The notes beneath the pieces are model-generated. The model was not told the DNA's origin. It made no database searches and saw nothing but the letters and a program-made list of their open reading frames with translations. This document shows, in pieces, positions 7,325 to 15,285 of a DNA stretch of 19,672 nucleotides. This DNA comes from CAYSPU01 sp964432995 (GTDB lineage Bacteria; Verrucomicrobiota; Verrucomicrobiia; Limisphaerales; JAHDYP01). How positions within the stretch are numbered: the first letter of the stretch is position 1; each line of letters begins with the position of its first letter. Made by a program: the position numbers and the translations under genes. Location: positions 1-19,672 of the forward strand of contig CAYSPU010000095.1 of assembly GCA_964432995.1 (NCBI GenBank), in the 5' to 3' direction.

Positions 7325-7744
7325 TTACCCCTTTCGACGACCCGACTTGGCGCGCCCTCCGCCCTTTACCAATCGCAGAAACTGACGCACCGCTTCACGC
7401 CCGTAGATCGGCTGGCGAAACTGCCGCCCCTTCACAAACGGGCGCCCGGGACAAAAGCCCGCTCGTGTCAGAAGCTCCCGGATGGTCTGCAACTCCTGCT
7501 CGTCCTGCGCCGTCAACCTGACTTCGTCGCCCTTCTTGTAGCCCATGTATCCGTCGCGCTTCAGACGCTTCGGATTCTGGCGGCGGACGTAGCCGTTGCG
7601 CCGGAAGAACCTGCCCAGCTCCCGAATGACCTCCGACGTGGAGCCGGCCGGGCCCAAGGAACTGCGCGAGCCCAGCGCCTTGCCCAAACGCTCCGGTGAG
7701 GCGCCCTGGGACTGCTCGGTGAACGCAATGTGTGTCTTGCTCAT
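7325..7744 (-). CDS. Small basic protein of unknown function
   Basis: Starting at the ATG whose complement is at 7742-7744, the product is 139 residues. A longer open frame extends left of that Met but overlaps the GNAT gene, and I discount it. I do not recognise the family with confidence. The protein is very basic, with RFFRRNGYVRRQNPKRLKR in the middle, then GYKKGDEVRLTA, a helical QDEQELQTIRELLTRAGF and FRQPIYGREAVRQFLRLV before a Lys/Arg-rich tail. The KKGxEVRL to PIYGxxAVxxFL spacing faintly recalls half of a LAGLIDADG-type fold, but no LAGLIDADG helix is visible, so this is a weak impression. It follows the GNAT gene with a single base between stop and start, so the two are probably transcribed together. 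A nucleic-acid-binding role is plausible from the charge only. Confidence 0.6.
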   Translation of the reverse strand: MSKTHIAFTEQSQGASPERLGKALGSRSSLGPAGSTSEVIRELGRFFRRNGYVRRQNPKRLKRDGYMGYKKGDEVRLTAQDEQELQTIRELLTRAGFCPGRPFVKGRQFRQPIYGREAVRQFLRLVKGGGRAKSGRRKG

Positions 7745-7745
7745 A

Positions 7746-8126
7746 TTACGAAGATGTGTGCGCGGGCTCGGGCTTGCCTCGACCCGTTGGTTGTCGGGGC
7801 GACGGCTTCCGCAGGAAAACAAGCGTGAGCCTGTCGGAAGCCTTCTGCTCTCGGAATGGAGCATAACCCAGGCGCTGATACAGTGCGAGATTGCGACTGC
7901 TGCGATGACCGGTGAACAACTCGAAATGGTGCGCCTGCGCAAAATGACGTTCGATCCGGCGCATGAGCGCGCTGCCGATCCCCCGACCCTGGAAATGCGG
8001 ATGCACGATCAGCCGGCCAATATGACAGATGCCATCTTGGACCCTGGCTCGCACGGAGCCGACGATGCACGGGAAATCGCCATCTGTTGCCTTGAGAAAA
8101 ACCTGCCGGTCGAACTCGGTCAACAA
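7746..8126 (-). CDS. GNAT-family N-acetyltransferase, apparently missing its N-terminus
   Basis: The product is 126 residues from a TTG at 8126. The acetyl-CoA-binding motif A is clear in IGRLIVHPHFQGRGIG (the Q/R-x-x-G-x-G loop), followed by FELFTGHRSSRN and LALYQRLGYAPF, typical of the C-terminal half of GNAT enzymes. Homologous small GNATs usually have about 150 residues or more and begin with a beta strand and helix before the VFLKA strand. Here recognisable similarity starts only around the sequence encoded just before the TTG (LEVQNTLL). The frame stays open further upstream but has no ATG or GTG and does not look like GNAT sequence. It is either a shortened gene or a 5'-deleted remnant. 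The substrate is not predictable. Confidence 0.65.
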   Translation of the reverse strand: MLTEFDRQVFLKATDGDFPCIVGSVRARVQDGICHIGRLIVHPHFQGRGIGSALMRRIERHFAQAHHFELFTGHRSSRNLALYQRLGYAPFREQKASDRLTLVFLRKPSPRQPTGRGKPEPAHTSS

Positions 8127-8359
8127 CGTGTTTTGAACTTCAAGGACTCTAGATCGCTCCGACGCCCAAGGCGAGGGTGCAATCTTGACGACGTGCGGCG
8201 GCCCGGCGGATTCCTCGGATGAGAACCGCAGACCGCGGACGACGCCGATGGGCGCGGATAGAGGAGGAGGTCATGTGCCGGGATGCGCCAGGACCTCCAC
8301 CATCGCGTCATCGCACCGTCGCACCGTCGTACTGCCGCACCGTCCCACAGTCCTTCGCC
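8127..8359. other. Intergenic region with CGCACCGT repeats
   Basis: This 233-bp gap lies between the start of the GNAT gene and the stop of the GH13 gene. The octamer CGCACCGT occurs at 8312-8319, 8320-8327 and 8336-8343, giving a short degenerate tandem array close to the GH13 stop. I see no supported gene, promoter or terminator. Confidence 0.5.
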
Positions 8360-10252
8360 TCACGGCGCGCAGATGGCCGCCGAGCGCGCGGGCAACGTGA
8401 TGCGGAGGATCCCGTTCGCCGCTCGGATCTCCCCGCCGTCGTGCAGTCGGTCGTGGAGGACGGCGTCGCGGGCGATGCCGATGGCCGCGGCCTCGAGCTT
8501 GAGTTCGGCAGGCTGGCGGCCGTTGTGGATGACGACCAGCACCGGGCGCTCACCGCTCCGCCGCACACACGCGAAGGTGTCGCGCGACGCGTGCGCGATC
8601 TGCAGATCGCCGCGGCGGAGGGGTTCGAGTTCGCGGCGGAGCCGGAGCAATCGCTGAACGTGCCGGAACACCGTGTCCTGTTCGGGCGTGCGGCCGGCGG
8701 CAGTGAAGGCGTCCCGCGGGTCGCCCGCGAAGCCGCCGGGGAAATCGCGGCGGTTGTCCGGGTCCCCACCGCCGCGCATGGCGATTTCGTCGCCGTAGTA
8801 GATGAGCGGCGTGCCGCGGGTGGTGAGGAGGAATGTGTAGGCGAGGTTCAGGCCAACGGGATCGGCGCCGTCTTCGTTGAGGAACCGGGGCATGTCGTGC
8901 AGGCCCAGGAACGTCACGAGCACGCGCGGGTTCACGTAGTTGGTGTCGGCGGCCAGCGTTTCGGAGAGGCGGGTCATGGGCTGGCCTTTGGCGAAGACAT
9001 CGCGCACCGCGTAGCAGAGCGGGAAGTCGAAGAGCGTGTCCACCCCGGTGTCGACACCGTCGAAGGCGGGACGTCCCCCTTGGAAGAAGGCGACGAGCTT
9101 GGGGTTGCCGTCCCACATTTCGCCGAGGATCGTGACCTGCGGGTGCTCGCGTTTGACGGCGGTGGTCCAGCGCGCCCAGTGGTCGCGCGGGACGTAGGGG
9201 AGCGTATCCTGGCGGATGGCGTCGAGGCCGGTCACGCCGAGCCACCAGAGGGAGTTTTGGATGAGGTAAGCGCTGGTCTCACGGTCATTCTGGTTGAGGT
9301 CGGGCAAGAGATTGATGAACCAGCCCTCGAGGGTTTGTCGGCGTTTTTCCTCCGGCGCCTGCGGGTCGGCGATGGACCACGTTTCCCATTTGTTCTCGAG
9401 GTGACGGGCGACGGTGCCGTTGTACCAGGTGGGCGTGGGGGTGTTGGTGGTCCACCGGTGGTAGGGGCCGGTATGATTGGCTACTTGGTCCTGCACGACC
9501 TTCAGGCCGCAGCGATGGGCGGCGTCCACCAACTCCCGGAGGGTGGCCACATCGCCGAATCGTTCTTCGACGCCGTAGAAGTCAACCGCGCCGTAGCCGT
9601 GGTAATCGGTGGAGGGCGTGCCCTTAGCTTCGCGGCGGTTGTCGGCAGTGTATTTCTCGAGACGGTTGAGGTGGTTGACGTTGTCGTACCAGGGCGTCAT
9701 CCAGAGGGCGGTGACGCCGAGGTCGCGAAGGTACGGCAGGCGTTGCCTGACGCCGGCGAGGTCGCCGCCGTGATAATGACGGGGTTTGGTGCGATCCAGC
9801 AGACCGGGCGAAGCGGCGGGGTGGTCGTTGAGCGGGTCGCCGTTGGCGAAGCGGTCCGGCATCAGGAGGTACAGGACGTCGTCGGGGCTGAAGCCCTGGA
9901 ACCGGTCTTCGGTGGGCAGCTTGGGTTGCAGGTCGAGCGCGACTTCGGCGGTGCCGTCGGCGGTGACCAGTTGCAGAGCACGAGGTCCAGGCGCGGCGTT
10001 GGCGGCGATGGTGACGTCCACGAGGGCCCAACAGCCGTTGGCGGATACGGTGACCGGGCCCGTGCTGAGGCCGTCGGTAGCGGCGAGTCGGGCTCCGGTC
10101 AGGTCGCGGCCTTCGATCAGCAGGCGCACGGGATTCCACGAATGCCCGATCCACCAACCAGGAGGCTCAACCTTGTGAACGGTCGGCGAAGCGGCGAGGA
10201 GCGGTGTGGTCGTGAGCACGACCGCGAGGAGAATGAGGATGCTCTGTCTCAT
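8360..10252 (-). CDS. Secreted GH13 alpha-amylase, cyclomaltodextrinase/neopullulanase type
   Basis: The 630-residue protein is read from the ATG at 10252, chosen because it begins a clean signal peptide (MRQSILILLAVVLTTTPLLA). The open frame extends 35 codons further without support. After the signal, VHKVEPPGWWIGHSWNPVRL (about 24-43) matches the N-terminal beta domain of cyclomaltodextrinase-like enzymes. The (beta/alpha)8 barrel follows from about residue 130: MPDRFANGD; region I as DQVANH; region II as GLDAIRQDTLPYV with nucleophile Asp349; region III as ILGEMWDGN with acid/base Glu378; and region IV as FLGLHDMPRF with His452 and Asp453. A small C-terminal beta domain ends the chain. It should hydrolyse alpha-1,4 linkages of starch, pullulan or cyclodextrins in the periplasm or outside the cell. 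Region IV is odd, with Leu instead of Asn before His-Asp. It belongs functionally with the downstream-numbered MFS porter and malQ genes, though a 530-bp repeat-rich gap separates them. Confidence 0.92.
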   Translation of the reverse strand: MRQSILILLAVVLTTTPLLAASPTVHKVEPPGWWIGHSWNPVRLLIEGRDLTGARLAATDGLSTGPVTVSANGCWALVDVTIAANAAPGPRALQLVTADGTAEVALDLQPKLPTEDRFQGFSPDDVLYLLMPDRFANGDPLNDHPAASPGLLDRTKPRHYHGGDLAGVRQRLPYLRDLGVTALWMTPWYDNVNHLNRLEKYTADNRREAKGTPSTDYHGYGAVDFYGVEERFGDVATLRELVDAAHRCGLKVVQDQVANHTGPYHRWTTNTPTPTWYNGTVARHLENKWETWSIADPQAPEEKRRQTLEGWFINLLPDLNQNDRETSAYLIQNSLWWLGVTGLDAIRQDTLPYVPRDHWARWTTAVKREHPQVTILGEMWDGNPKLVAFFQGGRPAFDGVDTGVDTLFDFPLCYAVRDVFAKGQPMTRLSETLAADTNYVNPRVLVTFLGLHDMPRFLNEDGADPVGLNLAYTFLLTTRGTPLIYYGDEIAMRGGGDPDNRRDFPGGFAGDPRDAFTAAGRTPEQDTVFRHVQRLLRLRRELEPLRRGDLQIAHASRDTFACVRRSGERPVLVVIHNGRQPAELKLEAAAIGIARDAVLHDRLHDGGEIRAANGILRITLPARSAAICAP

Positions 10253-10366
10253 GGCAGGAGAAGGTTCAGAGGGGGGGTGAAAACGTCGAACGATCGCGCT
10301 CACTTCCGGAACGCAGACGGCGGTCGGGCAAGGACGCCCAATTCGGGGGCCTATCATCCGTCTCGT

Positions 10367-10389
10367 AGCCGCGGACGTGAGTCCGCGCT
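10367..10389. repeat. GCGGAC/GTCCGC hairpin
   Basis: AGC-C-GCGGAC, loop GTGA, then GTCCGC-GCT can form a 9-bp stem with one bulged C. It is not followed by a T run in either direction, so it resembles a dispersed hairpin repeat rather than a terminator. Confidence 0.6.
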
Positions 10390-10443
10390 GATTTGTCGGA
10401 AACGGAGATGTGCGCCGCCTGACGTCGGCAGATGGGAGTTTGC

Positions 10444-10538
10444 CCCGAAAACTGGTAGGGCGCGACTCCGCATCGCGCCGAAGACAAATGGTATGGCGAC
10501 TGCATCTCGCGGCGCCCTCGGAGAGGTCGCCCTACCTG
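10444..10538 (-). repeat. Dispersed palindromic-ended repeat, copy B
   Basis: The core is bounded by perfect 9-bp inverted ends, GGTAGGGCG at 10454-10462 and CGCCCTACC at 10528-10536, giving a unit of 83 bp. Its reverse complement matches copy A at 7142-7285 block by block, including GGGCGCCGC, GGCGCGATGCGG and the flanking CAGTTT(T/C)CGGG, but lacks the 24-bp duplication. This is the compact form of the element. Confidence 0.75.
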
Positions 10539-10675
10539 ATGCGGCGATATGGCCTGGCGAACTGATCCCGACGGACGCGCGCCGCCGCGCGTTCCTGCCT
10601 GGAGTTGGTATTTCATAGGAACCTCACAGACTGTTGACATCACTCCGCCCGAGCTTGGACCTCTCAACCCCGCAA

Positions 10676-10783
10676 CCGTGAACCTCCCCACCGTGAACCG
10701 TGAACCTCCCCACCGTGAACCGTGAACCTCCCAACCGTGAACCGTGAACCTCCCAACCGTGAACCGTGAACCTCCCAACCTCT
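10676..10783. repeat. 22-bp minisatellite next to the MFS stop codon
   Basis: Four consecutive 22-bp units start at 10676, 10698, 10720 and 10742, followed by a partial fifth. Each reads CCGTGAACCTCCC then AACCGTGAA, with a C-for-A change in the first two units. The array decays into CTCAACCTCCC-like sequence that runs into the last codons of the MFS gene (stop at 10783-10785 on the - strand). There are no spacers, so it is not a CRISPR array. Confidence 0.9.
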
Positions 10784-12507
10784 CAACCTCCCTCTGCATT
10801 TCGCATGGCGTCTACGTCCTTGGAGACGAAGCTGACGCAGGCGCCGGCGAGGATCATCGAGCAACCGCCCAAGAGGACGGCGTTCATCGGATTGTCGCCG
10901 AGCACGGTTTTCATCAGGGTGCCCAGCCCGGCAGAGGCGAGGATCTGGGGCAGGACGATGAAGAAGTTGAATACGCCCATGTAGAATCCCATTTGGGCGG
11001 CGGGGATGGCGTTGGAGAGCATGGCGTAGGGCATGGAAAGGATGCTGGCCCAGGCGACGCCGACCAGCACCATCGAGATGAGGAGGGCGTGCGGGTGCCG
11101 GAGCATGACGGCCAGGATCAGACCGGCCCCGCCGGCGACGAGGCTGACGCGGTGGATCGTGCGGGCGCTGAACCGTCGCACCAGGGCCAATAGCGCGAAG
11201 GCGACCACGAAGGCGGTGCCGTTGTAAGTGGAGAAACAGACGCCGCCCCACGCGGCCCCTTCCTGGTAACTGCGGGCGGCGGCCAGATCCCGGTGGATCT
11301 CGTCCGCGGCGGCGGCGGCGTTGGGGGAGTCGGGCCGGGCAACCTGGTGTTTCAGGAGCACGGCGGCGAAGTTCCGGACGAGCGGGCTGTCGGATTCGGT
11401 TTTCGTGGGTTCAGCCGAAGCGCCGGCGTGAGCGGCCATGAGTTGGCGGAGGGATGCGGCGTCCAGGTGTTGGCCGGCATCGGGGGCGGCGGCGCGGAGG
11501 CCGAGCATCTGGAGAAGGGGATCGTACCAGGCGCCGGCCGGCGCGTGGCGTTGGGCATCCTCATCGAGTTGCTTTCGCCGGGTTTCGTAGGCGCGGGAGA
11601 TCGCCGCCGCCTCCGCGAGGTAGGGCCGGCCTTCGGCGCTTTCAAGGCGGCTTTTCAGGGAAGCGTCGTGAACACCGAGCGGCGTCCCGTGGAACACATG
11701 CTTCCCGACGGCGGGCACGAAGTAGATCCACATGCAGAAGAGCGCGAACCAGGTGAAGAACTGGACCACAGCGAGCTGGCGCATGGGCTTGGGCATCGAA
11801 CCGATGCCGGCGAAGATCTCGCGGAAGGCGCGGCCGACACCGGTTGACTCCGCCTTCATCTTCCGAAAGGCAGCGAGGTCTTCCGGGGGATACTCGCGGG
11901 TCGTGAGGATGGTGAACAGCACCGCGGCGATGAAGACTCCCGAACCGATGTAGAACGCCAACCGCACCGAAGCAGGAATCGCGCTTTCGACCGTGGCTTC
12001 CTTGCTCACTCCGAAGCTGTTGGTGAGGATGTAGGGCAGGGCCGAGGAGAGCACGGCGCCGAGGCCGATCAGGAGACTCTGCATGGCGAAACCGCTCTTG
12101 CGCTGTTCCTTGGGGAGCATGTCGCCCACGAACGCCCGGAACGGCTCCATCGTGATGTTAATGCTCGCGTCGAGGATCCAGAGCAGGCCCGCCGCCATCC
12201 AGAGGGCGGACGAGTTGGGCATGGCGATGAGCGCGAGGCTGGATAGGATGGCACCGCCCAGAAAGTACGGTCGCCGGCGGCCGAGTCGCGTCCAGGTGCG
12301 GTCGCTGAAATAGCCGACCAGCGGTTGGACGATGAGGCCGGTGAGCGGAGCGGCGATCCAGAGCCAGGCGATCTGATCCTCCCGCGCGCCCAGGCACTCG
12401 TAGATCGCGCTCATGTTGCTCATCTGCAGTCCCCAGCCGAACTGGATGCCGAAGAAGCCGAAGCTCATGTTCCAGATCTGCCAAAACGAGAGACGCGGTT
12501 TGTCCAT
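10783..12507 (-). CDS. MFS sugar porter of the GPH/SLC45-like type (maltose or maltodextrin)
   Basis: The product is 574 residues from the ATG at 12507, which has GAGG four bases upstream; a TTG 13 codons earlier is less likely. The start WNMSFGFFGIQFGWGLQMSN and the motif GYFSDRTWTRLGRRRPYF (MFS loop 2-3 signature) are characteristic of the sucrose/maltose H+-symporters related to plant SUTs, animal SLC45 and bacterial MalY. About 12 membrane helices are visible. Between the helix ending WIYFVPAVGKHVFHG (to residue 274) and SYQEGAAWGGVCFSTYNG (from 413) lies a hydrophilic insert of about 138 residues. Known relatives normally join these with a short link, so this insert is unusual. The gene lies 78 bp after malQ on the same strand and probably shares its transcript. 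Import of maltose or short maltodextrins is inferred from family and neighbours; sucrose is possible. Confidence 0.88.
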   Translation of the reverse strand: MDKPRLSFWQIWNMSFGFFGIQFGWGLQMSNMSAIYECLGAREDQIAWLWIAAPLTGLIVQPLVGYFSDRTWTRLGRRRPYFLGGAILSSLALIAMPNSSALWMAAGLLWILDASINITMEPFRAFVGDMLPKEQRKSGFAMQSLLIGLGAVLSSALPYILTNSFGVSKEATVESAIPASVRLAFYIGSGVFIAAVLFTILTTREYPPEDLAAFRKMKAESTGVGRAFREIFAGIGSMPKPMRQLAVVQFFTWFALFCMWIYFVPAVGKHVFHGTPLGVHDASLKSRLESAEGRPYLAEAAAISRAYETRRKQLDEDAQRHAPAGAWYDPLLQMLGLRAAAPDAGQHLDAASLRQLMAAHAGASAEPTKTESDSPLVRNFAAVLLKHQVARPDSPNAAAAADEIHRDLAAARSYQEGAAWGGVCFSTYNGTAFVVAFALLALVRRFSARTIHRVSLVAGGAGLILAVMLRHPHALLISMVLVGVAWASILSMPYAMLSNAIPAAQMGFYMGVFNFFIVLPQILASAGLGTLMKTVLGDNPMNAVLLGGCSMILAGACVSFVSKDVDAMRNAEGG

Positions 12508-12585
12508 AATGCCTCGGGATGCGGATGGGTTCCGGTTTGAGTGCAATCGTCCGTTGGGCGGGCGGCGCGCGGGCTCCGCCCGCTC

Positions 12586-15285
12586 TCAGTCCTCGGCGCG
12601 GCCGCGGCCGGCGGCGGCGATCCGTCCGGCAATGGTGCGGTTGGTGGTTTCGGCTTCGAGCAATTGTTCGATGGTCAGGTGCATGCGGTAGCACCAGTAG
12701 TGTTGGGGATTGGCCGGGACGTTGATCCGCTCTTCGGCGGCGACTGGCCGCCGCCAACGCGCGTCCATCCCCAACCAGTCCTGCAGCGGCAGGATGCACC
12801 ACATCGAGGCCGCCGCCAGGTTCTGTTCGATGATGAATCGGCAAATCTCCGGCGAACATTCTTCGGGCGCGACGCCCTCGCGCTCCATGACTTCAGTCCA
12901 GAAGAGTTGGCGCAGCTCCGGTTCTTCCTCCCACCAGCCGCGGAGGGTGGACATGTCGTGCGTGGAGGTGGTGCAAACGGAGAGGTAGGGGTAATCCTCG
13001 GGACGCCCCAGGCGTTGGCCGAGGCGTTTGGGCCAACGCTGGACTTCCAGGCTTAACAGGCCCAACCGCTGCAGCACCACCGGCACCGAATCCGGGACCA
13101 TTCCCAGGTCCTCCCCGCAGATCAACATCGGCGAGGCGTCCATCAGCGCCGGCAGCTTCTTCATGGCTTCCCGCTCCCAGAACCGGCTGTGCCGGCGGAA
13201 GTAGAAGTCGTCGTGCAGCGCCCGCAGTGCCTTCTGCTCCGCCGCCGTCAGCGCCCGGAAGAGCGCCGTGTCCATGAGGTTGATGCGCGGATGAAATCGG
13301 TCCGGCTGGTCCGGGTCCTCGAGAAACAACACCTCGTACCCGAGCCGGGTCACTCCTTCTTCAATCTCGTCGGCGACCGGTTTCAGGCCAGCCCGCGCGT
13401 ACCAGGCCTGCCGCGCCTCCGCCGCGGCAAATGCCGGGCGCAAACGGTAGAACCCATCGGTGTCCCGCGCGAGCAGGTGGCGCCCCACCGTCGCCGCCGA
13501 GTTGCCAAAAAACTCCGGCAGCCTTGGCGCCGCCACGGCGCCCACACTGAACTTCTCCGGTTTCCTGGTGAACCCCGCCTGGTGGATCTCCTCCCGGCGG
13601 AGTGGCAGAGCGGGATGGTAATGCCCCAGGATACCCTCGCGGTATTCCCGGGGAATCTCCCAAATCCGGAAGAAGCCGAGAATGTGATCGATCCGCAACG
13701 CATCAAACGCGGCCGACATCCGGTGCAGCCTCCGCTCCCACCAGGCGTAGCCGTCGGCTTCCATGCGTTCCCAATCATACGTGGGAAAGCCCCAGTTCTG
13801 ACCCAATACGGCAAACGCGTCCGGGGGCGCTCCCGTCTGGCGGTCCATGCGGAAGAGTCCGGGTTCCGTCCAGGCTTCGACGCTCGAGCGGTTGATGCCG
13901 ATGGGCAGGTCGCCCTTGAAGGCGACACCGTGGCGGTGTCCGGCGGCCAAAGCCTCGCCGAGTTGCCGGTCGAGGTGGAACTGGATCCAGCAATGGAACA
14001 TGACTTCTTCGAACTCGAGGGCGCCGTCCTGGAACCACGCCCGGATCTTCCGGGGTCGGTAGCTGGCATCGGGTCCCCATCGGGTGAAGTCGGCCGTGCC
14101 ATGCTGATCGCGCAGTCGGCAGAAGGCCGCATACGGTTGCAGCCAGCCGGCTTGCGTGCGCACATAGGCGCGGAACACGCCATCGGTCAGGGCCACCTCG
14201 CTGACCTGAGCGAACAGTTGCCGCAAGGCGTCGAGTTTCCCTTGCAGCACCGCTTCGTAGTCCAACTCGGGCAGGCGGTTCAAGGCATCGCGGCGTTCGG
14301 CGTGACCCTCCGTCAGCGGACACTGGTATTCGCGGAACACACGATCCAAGTTGAGATAGATCGGATGCAGCGCCGCCGTCGAGATGGCCTTGTAGGGGTA
14401 CGAGTCCTGCCGCGAGAGGTCGCTGGTGGTGTCGTTCACGGGGAGCAACTGCACCAGGTGCATGCCGCAGCGGGCGGCCCATTCCGCGAATGGCGCCAGG
14501 TCAGCGAACTCCCCGATCCCGTAACCGTGGCGGCGGCGCAACGAGAAGACCGGAATGGCCACGCCCGCCCCTTTCCACAAGGTCTCGTCGCGGAACCGTT
14601 CGCAGTGGAAGACCACGGCGCCCGCGGTCGTCGGCGGAGTGGCGAGCCAACGGTTCGTACCCCCTTCGAACCGCACCAGCCGCGCCGAACGCTCGTCCCA
14701 GAAACCGAACTTGAACTCGGCGCCGGCGCCGAACTGCTCCGCCGGCAGATCCAGTTCCCACAGCGGGTAGTGCTCACCCGACATGGGCCGCGCCTGCGCC
14801 GGATCCCAGTTCCCCAGGAGCGGATGACCGCCCGTGACACAGACTCGATGCCCATCCGGAACGCGGGCCGCGCGCAGCGCGAGGCGGAGCCGGCGACCGT
14901 CGACCGGGGTGGCCTGGGGCGGCGGTGTCCGCGCGGGCTGAAAGATGACTCCGGCAAAGGCCTGCCGCAGAAAGGCGGCTTCCGGCCATTCCGCGGAGAA
15001 CCACTCGTCGAATACCGCCTGGACGTTCCCGGAGAGTTCCAGTTGGCGGAACGCCGGTTCGCGCAGGATGTCCCCATCCCGACCGCGAAACAGATAGCGA
15101 TACTCGAGAACGGTCTGCGGGTCATCGACGTTCCAGGAGAGCGTCCAGAAGCCGTCGGCCGCGTACTGCATCGGTTGCTGTTCGAGGCGTGTTTCGCCTC
15201 CCTTGCCGGCCGGCAACCGGCGTTCGAAAAACAGTTCCTCCCCCCATTGGGTGGCGTAGTGAACGCGGAAGGTCACGTTTGGCAT
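12586..15285 (-). CDS. malQ: 4-alpha-glucanotransferase, DPE2-like with tandem CBM20
   Basis: The protein has 899 residues and starts with ATG at 15285. Two starch-binding CBM20-like domains come first (about 1-105 and 132-215; the second has GGHPLLGNWDP and YPLWELDLP). The GH77 barrel occupies about 245-880, beginning SLRRRHGYGIGEFADL. Catalytic residues are visible: nucleophile Asp533 in LRIDHILGFFRIW, acid/base Glu725 in LICGEDLGMVPDSVP, and stabiliser Asp777 in STHDMSTLRGWW. The 192 residues between Asp533 and Glu725 far exceed the roughly 50 of compact MalQ enzymes, which is the insertion typical of plant DPE2-type enzymes. Such enzymes transfer one glucosyl unit of maltose to a glucan acceptor and release glucose. 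There is no signal peptide, so it is cytoplasmic. It precedes the MFS porter by 78 bp and should process the imported maltose. Confidence 0.93.
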   Translation of the reverse strand: MPNVTFRVHYATQWGEELFFERRLPAGKGGETRLEQQPMQYAADGFWTLSWNVDDPQTVLEYRYLFRGRDGDILREPAFRQLELSGNVQAVFDEWFSAEWPEAAFLRQAFAGVIFQPARTPPPQATPVDGRRLRLALRAARVPDGHRVCVTGGHPLLGNWDPAQARPMSGEHYPLWELDLPAEQFGAGAEFKFGFWDERSARLVRFEGGTNRWLATPPTTAGAVVFHCERFRDETLWKGAGVAIPVFSLRRRHGYGIGEFADLAPFAEWAARCGMHLVQLLPVNDTTSDLSRQDSYPYKAISTAALHPIYLNLDRVFREYQCPLTEGHAERRDALNRLPELDYEAVLQGKLDALRQLFAQVSEVALTDGVFRAYVRTQAGWLQPYAAFCRLRDQHGTADFTRWGPDASYRPRKIRAWFQDGALEFEEVMFHCWIQFHLDRQLGEALAAGHRHGVAFKGDLPIGINRSSVEAWTEPGLFRMDRQTGAPPDAFAVLGQNWGFPTYDWERMEADGYAWWERRLHRMSAAFDALRIDHILGFFRIWEIPREYREGILGHYHPALPLRREEIHQAGFTRKPEKFSVGAVAAPRLPEFFGNSAATVGRHLLARDTDGFYRLRPAFAAAEARQAWYARAGLKPVADEIEEGVTRLGYEVLFLEDPDQPDRFHPRINLMDTALFRALTAAEQKALRALHDDFYFRRHSRFWEREAMKKLPALMDASPMLICGEDLGMVPDSVPVVLQRLGLLSLEVQRWPKRLGQRLGRPEDYPYLSVCTTSTHDMSTLRGWWEEEPELRQLFWTEVMEREGVAPEECSPEICRFIIEQNLAAASMWCILPLQDWLGMDARWRRPVAAEERINVPANPQHYWCYRMHLTIEQLLEAETTNRTIAGRIAAAGRGRAED

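Larger units (their letters stand above)
10253..10782. other. 530-bp intergenic region of nested repeats
   Basis: Between the start of the GH13 gene and the stop of the MFS gene I see no credible gene on either strand. The stretch holds a hairpin (10367-10389), an inverted copy of the dispersed element (10444-10538) and a 22-bp minisatellite (10676-10783). The promoter for the GH13 gene should lie in 10253-10370; no confident -35/-10 pair can be picked by eye. Confidence 0.6.

Noticed and set aside
7325..7744. LAGLIDADG homing endonuclease
   Set aside because: Only a faint pattern resemblance; the diagnostic helix is absent and the gene interrupts nothing recognisable.
7325..7942. A 205-codon form of the small basic protein
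   Set aside because: The extra 66 codons overlap the GNAT gene in another frame and encode no plausible domain; the ATG at 7744 fits a one-base junction.
8219..10618. A 799-codon + strand frame opposite the GH13 gene
   Set aside because: It runs through the amylase gene and its leader without any known motif; the - strand carries the full GH13 catalytic set.
10676..10783. CRISPR array
   Set aside because: The units are contiguous 22-mers without spacers and there is no cas gene.
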